A DNA stretch of 64,000 bases from Mesostigma viride. Its lineage: Eukaryota; Streptophyta; Mesostigmatophyceae; Mesostigmatales; Mesostigmataceae. The stretch is taken from NCBI GenBank assembly GCA_009746045.1, contig RPFO01000406.1, forward strand, positions 3,072,872 to 3,136,871, written 5' to 3'. The position numbers were made by a program, and so were the translations under genes. The notes beneath the pieces are model-generated. The model had not been told where the DNA came from, searched no databases, and saw only the letters and a list, made by a program, of their open reading frames with translations. This document shows, in pieces, positions 54,161-63,410 of the stretch; the first letter of the stretch is position 1; every line of letters starts with the position of its first letter.

Positions 54161-56796
54161 CTGAAAAGGACATAACACACCCCAGAACAGTATTCCAACT
54201 GGGTGAACAAGTCCTATATTTCAAAGAAACCAAACATGGCAAGACAGGCATGTGGTATGGTCCGTGCACTGTTCTAAGAATGACCAAAAAAGGAAAAAAT
54301 ATGGATATTCGAAGTTTGGAAACAGGGAGAAAACACAGGGTGAGCAGTCATAGAGTTAAGAAGTATTTCCCTCCTTTGGCAGACGTGCCAGGGGAAGAGT
54401 CCTTGAACATGGATTCCCTCCTTAACTCTGGTGAGCAAGCAGAACCACCCAGCATTCCAACACCAGGAGCTGATGATGGCACTACCACACCCTCTGTCAT
54501 TCCTCCACCCCTCAGTGAGGTACGTGTCACCCCACAACCTGGTGTAAGTCCCTCTGGGCAGAGTTCAACCAGGCATGAGGTACCAGAGCAAAACAAAGGC
54601 AATCCAGCTGAGTTCAAATCCAAGCTAGAAAAAGCCCTGGCAGCTCTGCATAAGGCTCACAAGAGCAAGGCTAAACAAGCCTCAGGTTTGGCCAAGGTCT
54701 CTGCTGTGTGCTCCGATTATAGCCAGGAATCCTGCATCCTAGCTGTGGACACTCAGGCACAGGTCAGTGTGATCAGTGCACAAGCCATTCCTGGTCTGCA
54801 ACTTGCACCCTCACCATGGACACAGGTGCAAGATTTTTCAGGCAAAACAACCTTAGATGTGTTGGGTCAAGTAATGATCCCCATACTTGGCATCCAGACA
54901 CCTTTCCAGGTAGTGGAAGGGTACATGGGCAATGCTTTGTTGGGAGAACCCTTTATCTCTTACCCAGGTGTCACCATCACTGCTAGCCAGCTGCGTGTGA
55001 CTGGGGTAGGAGCCATTCCCTTGGATCACTACAAGATTCCATTGTCCCAACTGGTTCATGGATTAGATGCCTATATCAAGGCCATTAACATCAAATATGG
55101 GCCAGGTGAAATCCCTGACCTAGAGAAAAAGGTGCACAATCAAAGGCCACACCCGCAGTCCTTTGGGGTTGGAAAGTGGGACTTAGCCATGCACTCTCCT
55201 CACAACTATGATGCTCTAATCCAACAATGCAAAACACAAAAAGGGTTTCAAAAATGGATCCAAGCCATTAGGCACCAAGCCCGCGAAGAGTGGGTGCTGC
55301 CAAACCCTAAGCATCCTGACTATAAGCCACCTGTCACTCCTGTCTGGGAAATTCCAGAAGGTGCCAAAAAGTTGAGACTCAAGTTTGTGCTAAAACACAA
55401 GGCACAGCCAGTAGGCTCACCTATATATCATGCTAGGCCATGTGTGACAGAATTAAAAGGCATGTCAAAACTGTCCAAGGGTGAACTCTACACTCCTGGG
55501 CTGCAGCAAACATCCCTCAGGATACTGCTCTCTGTCTTCCTCCACCATCTCAATGCTGGCCAAGATTATGCCTGCAAAGCTACTGATATCAAAAGGGCTT
55601 TCCTTAGAGGGGACCCTGATAAAGCGCAAGATGTGTGGAAGGGTCAGGTCTATGTGGTTCCCACCCCTGCTGCATGGGCACATGATATTGATGAGCCATA
55701 TCTACTCCTAAATCTAGGGGTGGAAGGTTTGCAAAGTGCTCCCACTATCTTCAGAAAATCAGCAGAAGAGGTGTTCAAGAAACTTAATGCCACTTATGAT
55801 GATCTGGACCCTTGTCTCTTTGCTGTGCCCACACCCTCTGGCTTGCTCCTGTTTGTGTGGCATGGTGATGACCAACTGATTTGTGGACCAAGAGCTGAAG
55901 TTGACAAGTTCATTCAGCAGGTTCAGCAGTCATATGAGATTGGAAAGCAGACAGAGCTGGGGCCAGAACCCCTACAGTTCTGTGGCATAATGCTAGCACT
56001 GGAAGAGCAACAGGAACAGTGGGTGTGTACTCTATCCCCGCCTGCCCAGTACTTAGAAGAATGCCTAGAGCTGCTTGATATTCCGTGCATTCCTGCTCAC
56101 ATGTGTGCTACTGTCAAAGGAAAATTAGGGTGGCTGAGTGCTATCTGTGCACCTCATCTGGCAGTGGTCAGCAGGATTGATGACACAGTATTACAAACCA
56201 TGAAACCTAAGGATCTCCAGAAGCTACTAAAGGCTGGACCTTCCCTTGTCATTCATCCACTCAACCTCATGGAAGATATTCACATTAACTGTCTGATGGA
56301 CAGCTCCATGGAGAGTAGGGTAATAACAAAAATGGATGCCAGGGAGGCTGGGGTGTTCTTCCTTACCAACAAGGGAGACTATATGTCCATGGTGTCGTGG
56401 TACAGCAGATTGCATCGCAGAAAAGCTGTTGGCAGTAACTCTGCTGAGTGCCGTGCTGTGGTGTCTGCTGTGCAGCATGCTCGATCCCTTCAGCACATAC
56501 TAACCTGGTTGCAAACTCAGGCTGGCAGCAAGGCTGATGTGCATGCTCACTTACACACTGACAGTCAGTCAGTCATTAGTTTCCTTAACAAGAAATCTGT
56601 GACTGCTGCTGTGCATACTGATCTGGACTGGGTGATTTTGAAACAGGAAACAAGCTATTTTTCCAGCTGGCAGCATCTGCCAGACGAGGAGAACCTGGCT
56701 GACGCATTGACCAAGATTCCGTCATTAGCAGCAACCCAGTACCAGCTTCTGTGTGATGCAATGAATCCCTATCTGTCTAGTCAGACAAATGGATGA
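54130..56796 (+). CDS. Copia-2 integrase tail, protease-like domain, RT and RNase H
   Basis: Open from 54130; the first start-like codon is a GTG at 54145, so this is the continuation of the preceding frame after a frame change within 54130-54160. Numbered from 54145, the integrase C-terminal domain (G-E-Q-V-L-Y-F-K) occupies about residues 1-80. A retropepsin-like segment V-D-T-Q-A-Q-V-S-V-I-S is near 202, with A-L-L-G-E-P-F later. RT has D-I-K-R-A-F-L and W-H-G-D-D (His at 573). RNase H has Asp 719 (M-D-S-S), A-E-C-R-A-V and T-D-S-Q-S, and the A-D-A-L-T-K ending. The protease position after integrase is unusual. Confidence 0.84.
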   Translation, partial: HSKAKVADKLAEKDITHPRTVFQLGEQVLYFKETKHGKTGMWYGPCTVLRMTKKGKNMDIRSLETGRKHRVSSHRVKKYFPPLADVPGEESLNMDSLLNSGEQAEPPSIPTPGADDGTTTPSVIPPPLSEVRVTPQPGVSPSGQSSTRHEVPEQNKGNPAEFKSKLEKALAALHKAHKSKAKQASGLAKVSAVCSDYSQESCILAVDTQAQVSVISAQAIPGLQLAPSPWTQVQDFSGKTTLDVLGQVMIPILGIQTPFQVVEGYMGNALLGEPFISYPGVTITASQLRVTGVGAIPLDHYKIPLSQLVHGLDAYIKAINIKYGPGEIPDLEKKVHNQRPHPQSFGVGKWDLAMHSPHNYDALIQQCKTQKGFQKWIQAIRHQAREEWVLPNPKHPDYKPPVTPVWEIPEGAKKLRLKFVLKHKAQPVGSPIYHARPCVTELKGMSKLSKGELYTPGLQQTSLRILLSVFLHHLNAGQDYACKATDIKRAFLRGDPDKAQDVWKGQVYVVPTPAAWAHDIDEPYLLLNLGVEGLQSAPTIFRKSAEEVFKKLNATYDDLDPCLFAVPTPSGLLLFVWHGDDQLICGPRAEVDKFIQQVQQSYEIGKQTELGPEPLQFCGIMLALEEQQEQWVCTLSPPAQYLEECLELLDIPCIPAHMCATVKGKLGWLSAICAPHLAVVSRIDDTVLQTMKPKDLQKLLKAGPSLVIHPLNLMEDIHINCLMDSSMESRVITKMDAREAGVFFLTNKGDYMSMVSWYSRLHRRKAVGSNSAECRAVVSAVQHARSLQHILTWLQTQAGSKADVHAHLHTDSQSVISFLNKKSVTAAVHTDLDWVILKQETSYFSSWQHLPDEENLADALTKIPSLAATQYQLLCDAMNPYLSSQTNG

Positions 56797-57163
56797 TGAA
56801 ATAGGGCACTCCAGACTAATGGTGCAGACTATGGTCTTTCCCAGCTGGTGGCAACTTGGCAACAAACATAATAATTTCTTGATGTGCCCCCTGGTTTTTC
56901 CATAGCCACTCATCACTCCACTGACTTGTACAAACAGGGGATCCTAGGTTCAGAAACCTCAAAGACACTGTCAGATTTAAAGGCAATGGGGTCTGTGGGC
57001 GCTTTAATTCACAACGTCCATTGTGGTCTGATATGAGTTTTCCTGTACCAATGTCTTATTCATGATATTGCCAAGTACCTGAAAAAAACAAAAAGGAATA
57101 AAAACTGGAGGTGCAGCACTGATGCCTTAAAAAAAAAAAAAAAAAAAAAAAGAATAAAACTGG
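56797..57163 (+). other. Copia-2 3' untranslated region and polypurine tract
   Basis: No coding content. It ends with a partial duplication of AGGAATAAAA-CTGGAG and AGAATAAAA-CTGGAG around a run of about 24 As, directly before the 3' LTR. The purine run is the likely polypurine tract. Confidence 0.6.
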
Positions 57164-57606
57164 AGTTAGCCTCTAGTCGTGGACATAGGCTAAGTACCAG
57201 ATAGCAATGTGCTATCTGGGGTTTCGCACGTGTAGGCTCGGTCAGAAGTCCCGGCTATATGTGATTCGGCAGGCTAGACTATTCGATAGCCGAGTCCTGG
57301 TGACGGACGCCAGTACCCAAGTAGGATTGGCGGTACGGCGTCGCCAGTACCCACTCGGGACTGACATTGAGGTGTCGGACGTTGGACTAAGGTCCTGAGA
57401 GTCTAGCAGTGGCGTCGCGCCACTCAGGCTGCACCACAGAGCCCAACGGCCACTGTCGGCTGCTCCAGACGTGGCGGCCAGGCAGAGCGTTGCTTGTCGA
57501 CAATGCTAAATGCCCTTGTGCACGTTGGGTGCGGGGCTTGTGATTTATTGTAATAAACACATGCGTTAGGCCATTGAGCATTGAGAGGTCCACTCGTTTA
57601 TTAACT
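57164..57606 (+). repeat. Copia-2 3' LTR
   Basis: 443 bp, no difference from 50300-50742 seen on reading, which marks a very recent insertion. Confidence 0.88.
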
Positions 57607-57745
57607 CATACCCGTGACCCCTTCCTCCGTGGTGGCGCCCAGGCCCAAGTTGGGGTACGTGAACTCCTCCTCCATCTGGGACCACACAGCATGCACGAAG
57701 AAACCATTCGTTAGTCCTGAGATATAGGAAGGGGAGCAGTGGTTT

Positions 57746-59632
57746 TCACCAACTCAGTATACCAAGAAGGAAGAGTGAGCCCCTTCTCTTTTGGCAATAC
57801 TCCTGGACCACCTCATGGCAGTGAGTCAAGTCAGACAACCACAGCCATGTGGCAGTAGACTCTAACTCTCCTTTCCAGTGCACCTTAAACTGCAGCTGCT
57901 TGGTCCTACCCTTTCCTTTGACTCTGTGAGCCACCAGCTGCTCCACTTCATATATCCTCTCCCCCTCAGTATCCAGCTCAAATGGTAATGGAGCAGAAAG
58001 GCGTCCCTGCAAGGTGTTGCGTTTATACAGCTTGAGCTGGGCCAGGTGAAACACATTAGTCTTAAGCCTCCAGTGGGAAGGCACCTGGACTTGAACTACA
58101 GTCCCATAGTGGAAGGTGTCCAGGACAGGGTAAGGTCCCAACCACAAGGTTTGCAGTTTCCTGCATTGCTCCTTTTCAGGTAGCACACGATTAGCCTCCA
58201 AGAGCACCAGGTCACCAGGAGCCACAAAGGTGTGTGTAGCCAACATCTGTTGCCAAGCATTGTTTAAATACTTGTCCTGTGCATGCAACATCTGAGCAGC
58301 AACCATACTGTGAGCTTCCTGGAAGGATGCTATCAGCTGGTGGATAGAGGTTAGGCGTCTTCTGAAGGGGCCTTCAGCATCCCTGTCAGGTAACTCCAGG
58401 TCAAATGGAGTCAAGGGGCACTGGCCATGGCAAATGACAAATGGAGACATTTGGTGAGGAGCCAGGGGTGAGTTGTTGATGGCAAACTCTATGAAGGGAA
58501 GTTTCTTGTCCCATTCCTTGTTATCATGGGTACAATAGTGCTTCTGGCATTCCCGTACAATACGGTTCAGCCTCTCCACAGCCCCCGTGCTAGCACACCT
58601 GTATGCTACTCCAAAGGCCAACTTAGTGTCCAGGATGTCAAAGAAGGACTTCCAAAACCCAGACATCCACAAGGGATCCTGGTCAGTGATGATTACACGT
58701 GGCATGCCATGTAGTCTGTACACCTCCTTCATGAACAACTCTACACACTGGGCAGCTGTGAGATGGGCATTGCAGGGGATGAGATGGCACATTCTAGACA
58801 GCCTGTCCATCACCACCAGTATCCTGTCATTGCCAGCATCAGAAACAGGCAAGCCACAAATGAAGTCCATGGTCACACTGATCCAGGGTCGAAGGGGAAT
58901 AGGCATGGCCATAGGAAAGATAGGTACTGCCTGAGTCCTAACCTTATTCCTTTGGCATGAGTCACAGGAAGCCACATAGGCTTTGATATCACGAAACATG
59001 CCAGGCCACCAAAACCTCTCTTGTACTTCATGGAGAAGCTTAGCATACCCAGGATGACACGCAGTCACGTCGTCATGGAAGCAATGCAACACAGTGGGAA
59101 TGGCCATTTCTGGCACATAGACCTTCCTGGTCACTACATGATCTGCATCCTGGGTGTGGACATACAGGACTCCCTCCCAGTACTCCACAGGCCTGTTACC
59201 AAAGCTTCCTTCCTGAATGGCCTTAGTGGCCAGGTCCTCAGTTTTAGTGAAGGCCTTAATCACGTCCAGCAGGGCAATACTCATAGGGTTAGGTAGGACT
59301 AGCTGTTTGTCAGGTCCTAAGGGCTGCAGCTGCAGCACCTCACCCTCCTGCACGTGACTAGTGACTAGATGCTTGGATGACAGAACATCAGCCACAGGTG
59401 TACGTGACTTCCCCTTGATCTCAGCTGCCAATCCTCTAGACTTGGACAGCATCCCTGGCTCCAGTATCCACTTCCTGGGCCGTCCCTTCCCCCTCCTAGG
59501 ATTCTCTGTGCTTGGTTGTGTTGTGAGAGTGGACTGGCTACCAGCAGAACCCTCCCTAAGACTGCCCTGCAGTGACTGATCCCCACCCTGGACGCCTGTC
59601 GACCCTGGGACAGAGCCCTGGTCAATGAGCAT
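57746..59632 (-). CDS. Gypsy integrase with chromodomain, intact copy
   Basis: 628 residues in one frame. N-terminal Ser/Arg-rich linker. Zinc-binding H-D-D-V-T-A-C-H-P-G and C-D-S-C. Core with M-D-F-I-C-G-L-P, V-I-I-T-D-Q-D-P-L-W and G-A-V-E-R-L-N-R. C-terminal domain with G-D-L-V-L-L-E-A and G-P-Y-P-V-L-D. Chromodomain near the end (Y-E-V-E-Q-L-V...H-W-K-G-E-L...T-W-L-W). A 2-bp insertion near 57785 (CTTCTCTTTT instead of CTTCTTTT in copy 1) changes the last residues. The copy shows the natural length of the integrase that is split in copy 1. Confidence 0.89.
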   Translation of the reverse strand: MLIDQGSVPGSTGVQGGDQSLQGSLREGSAGSQSTLTTQPSTENPRRGKGRPRKWILEPGMLSKSRGLAAEIKGKSRTPVADVLSSKHLVTSHVQEGEVLQLQPLGPDKQLVLPNPMSIALLDVIKAFTKTEDLATKAIQEGSFGNRPVEYWEGVLYVHTQDADHVVTRKVYVPEMAIPTVLHCFHDDVTACHPGYAKLLHEVQERFWWPGMFRDIKAYVASCDSCQRNKVRTQAVPIFPMAMPIPLRPWISVTMDFICGLPVSDAGNDRILVVMDRLSRMCHLIPCNAHLTAAQCVELFMKEVYRLHGMPRVIITDQDPLWMSGFWKSFFDILDTKLAFGVAYRCASTGAVERLNRIVRECQKHYCTHDNKEWDKKLPFIEFAINNSPLAPHQMSPFVICHGQCPLTPFDLELPDRDAEGPFRRRLTSIHQLIASFQEAHSMVAAQMLHAQDKYLNNAWQQMLATHTFVAPGDLVLLEANRVLPEKEQCRKLQTLWLGPYPVLDTFHYGTVVQVQVPSHWRLKTNVFHLAQLKLYKRNTLQGRLSAPLPFELDTEGERIYEVEQLVAHRVKGKGRTKQLQFKVHWKGELESTATWLWLSDLTHCHEVVQEYCQKRRGSLFLLGILSW

Positions 59633-59774
59633 CTCGTGACTAAAGCTAGCCTCTACAGGGGGTGGCTCAGCTTGGAGGTTTGCTGGTTAGCTGCCTGTGC
59701 CCTGGTGACAGCACCACACTCTACTACAGAAACCATGGCAGCACAAATATCCAGATCCTCGTGAAATGCTCCCA

Positions 59775-61811
59775 TCAGATCCCTTCTCTAGAGAGGGCGT
59801 CTGGCACCACATTCTGTGATCCTGGGACATACTGCACAGAGAAAGGATAGAATCCCCCTAGGTACTCCATCCACCCAGCCATCCTCTTACTCATCCTACT
59901 CTGTTCTAGCACGTGCACCAAGGGCCTGTGGTCAGTCATCAGGGTGATAGACTCTTGCCCTAGCCCATCTGTAGCACTGCTAGCCACAGAAAACTGAGCT
60001 CCCTTCAACAGATGCTCCCACTTGTGACATGCTACCACTAAACCCAGCAACTCCTGCTCGTGTACAGGGTAGTTACGTTCAGCTGAGCTCATGGTTTTAG
60101 ACATGTACTCCACTGGCTGTGGTCCATAGCCATGGTCTTGCATCAGCACAGCACCTATGGCGCCTTGAGAGGCATCTGACCTAACCTGATAAGGTAGATC
60201 TGGATTGGGACCCACTAGCACAGGGGTGGATGTGAGCTTCTGCTTCAACAGGTCAAAGGCCTGCTGACACCTATCTGTCCACTCAAACTGAACATCCTTC
60301 TTGATTAACTCAAGCAAGGGGGTGGAGATGGCAGCCATGTCAGGGATAAAACGCCTGTACCACCCCACCATGCCCAGGAAGGACTTGACATCATGTGCAG
60401 ACTGCAACACAGGCCACTCAAGGATGGCAGCAATCTTAGCATTGTCAGGTGTCATACCCAAGGAACTCAACTTGTACCCTAGGAACCCCACTTCATGCCC
60501 CCACTCCACCTTAGACCTCTTGACAGACAAGTGGTAGTGCTGGATGACCTTCAGGACCTCCTCCACGTTCTCCAGATGCTCCTTGAACGTCTTTGAGTGC
60601 ACCAGGATGTCGTCCATGTAGGCCACCACGCAGGTCCTGAACACGGGTCTTGCAGGGTCACACAGGTGGGCAATGTCTTTGAACCTGGGATTCCTGAGAT
60701 CAGGGGAGATCTGAGGCAGAGAGTTCCCTGTCAGATGGCCAAAGATAGCATTCACAAACATCTGCATAGTAGCTGGGCTGTTGGAGGCCCCCATGGGCAT
60801 CACAGTCCACTGGAACTGACCCCAGGGTGTGGAGAATGCAGTTTTTGGAATGTCCTCAGTAGCTATCCTGATCTGCCAGAACGCGTGTCTAAGGTCAAAC
60901 TTGGTGAAGTAAGATGATCCAGCTGTCCTCTCTAGCAGCTCATCAATCCGTGGCAAGGGATACTTGGACTTCACTGTGACCTTGTTCAGGCCTCTCAGAT
61001 CAATGCACAACCGCCATCCACCATCATGCTTGGGGACAAGCAAACACCCAGAGCTGAAAGGACTATTGGCAGGAAGAATGAGTCCAGCTTCCAACAAGCC
61101 TGTCAAGATCACCTTCAGCTCTGCCATCTCAGCTGGCCCCATCCTGTACATGGGAACAAAGGGAGGCCTGGCACCATCCACAAGCTTGATGACATGAGTG
61201 ATTGGCCCTTCAGGAGGGTACTGTGGCATTTTGTCCTCAAAAATGGCAGCAAACCTGTCCAAAAGGGCATCATGCAGCTTCTGCTCCTCCTCTGTGACAG
61301 CTGGTACTGGGTTCACAGCATTCACCGTGTGGCCATGAGTCTCATCAGAGGGTGAGTTAGGAACCAGATGTAAGAGAAAGACGTGTTCCACTGGGTAAGT
61401 AGCCAGGTAAGACAAGGTGTGATTGGCAGACCATACGTGCTTAAGTAATGCAGCACGTTTCTCTTCCAGTGAAGGCACCTTGACGTCCTCCTTGGCACCT
61501 GCAACCCCTCTCCCATCATTGACAGCCTCATTAGTAGAACAGCACTCTGTGACTGGTCTTTCTCCCCCCTTAATCACTGTGGTGGCGTCCCACACTGACC
61601 CATCCTGAAACTGCACCACCTTCTCAGACCACAAGATGGCAGGATTAGCAGACTCCAACCATGGCATCCCCAGAATCACATCAGCAGCAGTGAGTGGAAT
61701 GACATCTGCTGTGACAGACAAGGTTTGACGTGAGCACACTTGAAAAAGCAGTTGCACGTAGCCAGGTGAGTTACTCTGCCTACCATCAGAATATTGGACC
61801 TTAACAGGCAC
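59775..61811 (-). pseudogene. Gypsy reverse transcriptase and RNase H, copy 2, frameshifted at end
   Basis: Same protein as 18917-21076 up to D-A-L-S-R. One base is missing at about 59787 (CTTCTCTAG instead of CTTCTTCTAG), ending the frame 41 residues early. The catalytic Y-M-D-D and RNase H motifs are intact. Confidence 0.87.
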
Positions 61812-62083
61812 AGGGTGGGGAGCACTGGTAGATGCAGCTCCTGCACCAAGGAAGTGGAAATGTAGTTACTTCCTGCACCTGAGTCAATCATGAAGAGACA
61901 TAAAGGCTGAGCCAAAGGGACTGGCACGTTCAACAGCCTAGCCTGGAACTTCAAGAGTTGACTGGGAATAGGAGGGCCCAATGGGGTGGTGGAATCAGAG
62001 GCAGACAAGTTGTTCACAGGACGGACATGCACAGCAGGCAAACCAGTTAACTCCACCGCTGGACGTAGTCCTGGGGGCTCCAC
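61676..62083 (-). CDS. Gypsy aspartic protease N-terminal part, copy 2
   Basis: Same as 20941-21348: the active-site D-S-G-A, entry by -1 frameshift at the A AAA AAC heptamer (62086-62092) next to the gag stop (62083-62085). Confidence 0.8.
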   Translation of the reverse strand: MEPPGLRPAVELTGLPAVHVRPVNNLSASDSTTPLGPPIPSQLLKFQARLLNVPVPLAQPLCLFMIDSGAGSNYISTSLVQELHLPVLPTLCLLRSNILMVGRVTHLATCNCFFKCAHVKPCLSQQMSFHSLLLM

Positions 62084-63410
62084 TAGTTTTTTGGCAGCTC
62101 AGGAGGATGATCTGAAGACGAGCTCCCCACTGAAGGCTGCACCTGCTGATCCTCTATGCCGTCTGCCTCCCCTTCTCCCTCCTCCTCCTCTGCTAGGAGG
62201 TGCCACAGGGCGTTGACCATCCGACGCCTGTCTTGCCTGCTGAAGCCCTTGGGCTGGAATGGTCCCTTGCCCGAAGCCTGGAAGTTGGGTCTAAACCCAG
62301 GCTGTGCCCTGTGGTCGCTCTGGCTCACCCCAGGAGGGAAGGTGGATGGTCTGGTGAATGGAAGAACCCCCTGAGGACCCTTGGTGTCGCCTGGGAACTG
62401 GTCTCGCTTGGGGCAATCCCGTGCAAAGTGTCCCAGCTGGCCACACGTGAAACAGGCTCCTTTGGACTGCTCCATGGCACTGAGCTCCTCCATCACAGCG
62501 TTCAGCTGGTTCAGGGGCTTCTTAACAGCAGGCGCCTGGTTGCCTGCAGCAGGCTCCCACTTGAGGGAAAAGTCAGGGACACGGCACAGCGTGAGGGCAT
62601 AAGACAGCACAGTATCCCACTTCCACTCGACATAGTCGAAAGGGGAGAAATGCTTGTCAATATCCACCCTGACTTGAGGGGAGAGCCCATGCAGAAACCT
62701 GTGAAGAGCTTCAGAATCAGAGCACTGGGGGATTTTGGCCCTCAGGTTGGTAAACGTCTCTACATATTGTGGTAGTGTCAGGCCGACTGAGTACAGTTGG
62801 CCAACGCGTCCCGGTCCAGACGGAGCTGGTCCTGGGGAAGGAGAAAACGTCGAAATGAAAGCATGAGAGATGGCAAATCCTTGCAAGTATTACCTGCCGA
62901 GGATCGTAAAAACTCATCAAACCTGTCGGCTGCACTGTCGCTCATTCGCTGTCGAACCATCTTCTTCTGGATGTCCAGGGAAAGTCGTTCTTCCGCTCGT
63001 TTGCCGTAGTTAGCAAAGTGGATAGCGAACACATCCTGGAATCGAGTAGAGAAATGATCGAAACTGCGGTGGGTTAGATTGGTGAGCGACAGCTTGTCTA
63101 CGGATTCGATTTTTGGAAATGGCGGGGCGGAACCTTGATGCGGTGGTATAGTGACGGTCACGGGGACGTCGCTGGCGGGGGTGGTGAAGGTGACCGAGGT
63201 CGTCTGCGCTGGATCCTGCCTATCGCTATCCTGCGTCTCATTCCTCGTAGTAACTGCGGTACTATTAGGTAAAACCCTTCCGTCACCCAACCGAGGAGCC
63301 TCTCTCCCCAATCCAGCAACCATGTCACGCATGGCCGCCTCCTCCTCCTCAATTCTCTGACGAAGTCTTCCCACATCCTGTTCCACCTCCTCCACCATCT
63401 TTCTATACAT
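62083..63410 (-). pseudogene. Gypsy Gag, copy 2, frameshifted
   Basis: Identical in outline to 21348-22676 but one base is missing near 62785 (GGCCGACTG instead of GGCCTGACTG). The coiled-coil/capsid N-terminal part (62778-63410) and the capsid/zinc-knuckle part (62083-62886) are therefore in different frames. Confidence 0.85.

Larger units (their letters stand above)
50300..57606 (+). mobile_element. Copia-type element, full length (copia-2)
   Basis: Inserted in the third-ORF region of gypsy copy 2 with CATAC duplicated (50295-50299 and 57607-57611); copy 1 shows the empty site. LTRs of 443 bp at 50300-50742 and 57164-57606 appear identical. The ends are AGTTA...TAACT instead of TG...CA, as in copia-1. 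Internal order: gag, zinc knuckle, integrase in one frame, then integrase tail, protease-like domain, RT and RNase H in the next. An A24 run lies just before the right LTR. Confidence 0.9.

Noticed and set aside
57129-57153. Poly(A) tail marking a processed pseudogene or a LINE insertion
   Set aside because: It lies directly before a copia LTR inside an element with intact target duplication, so it fits the polypurine tract region.
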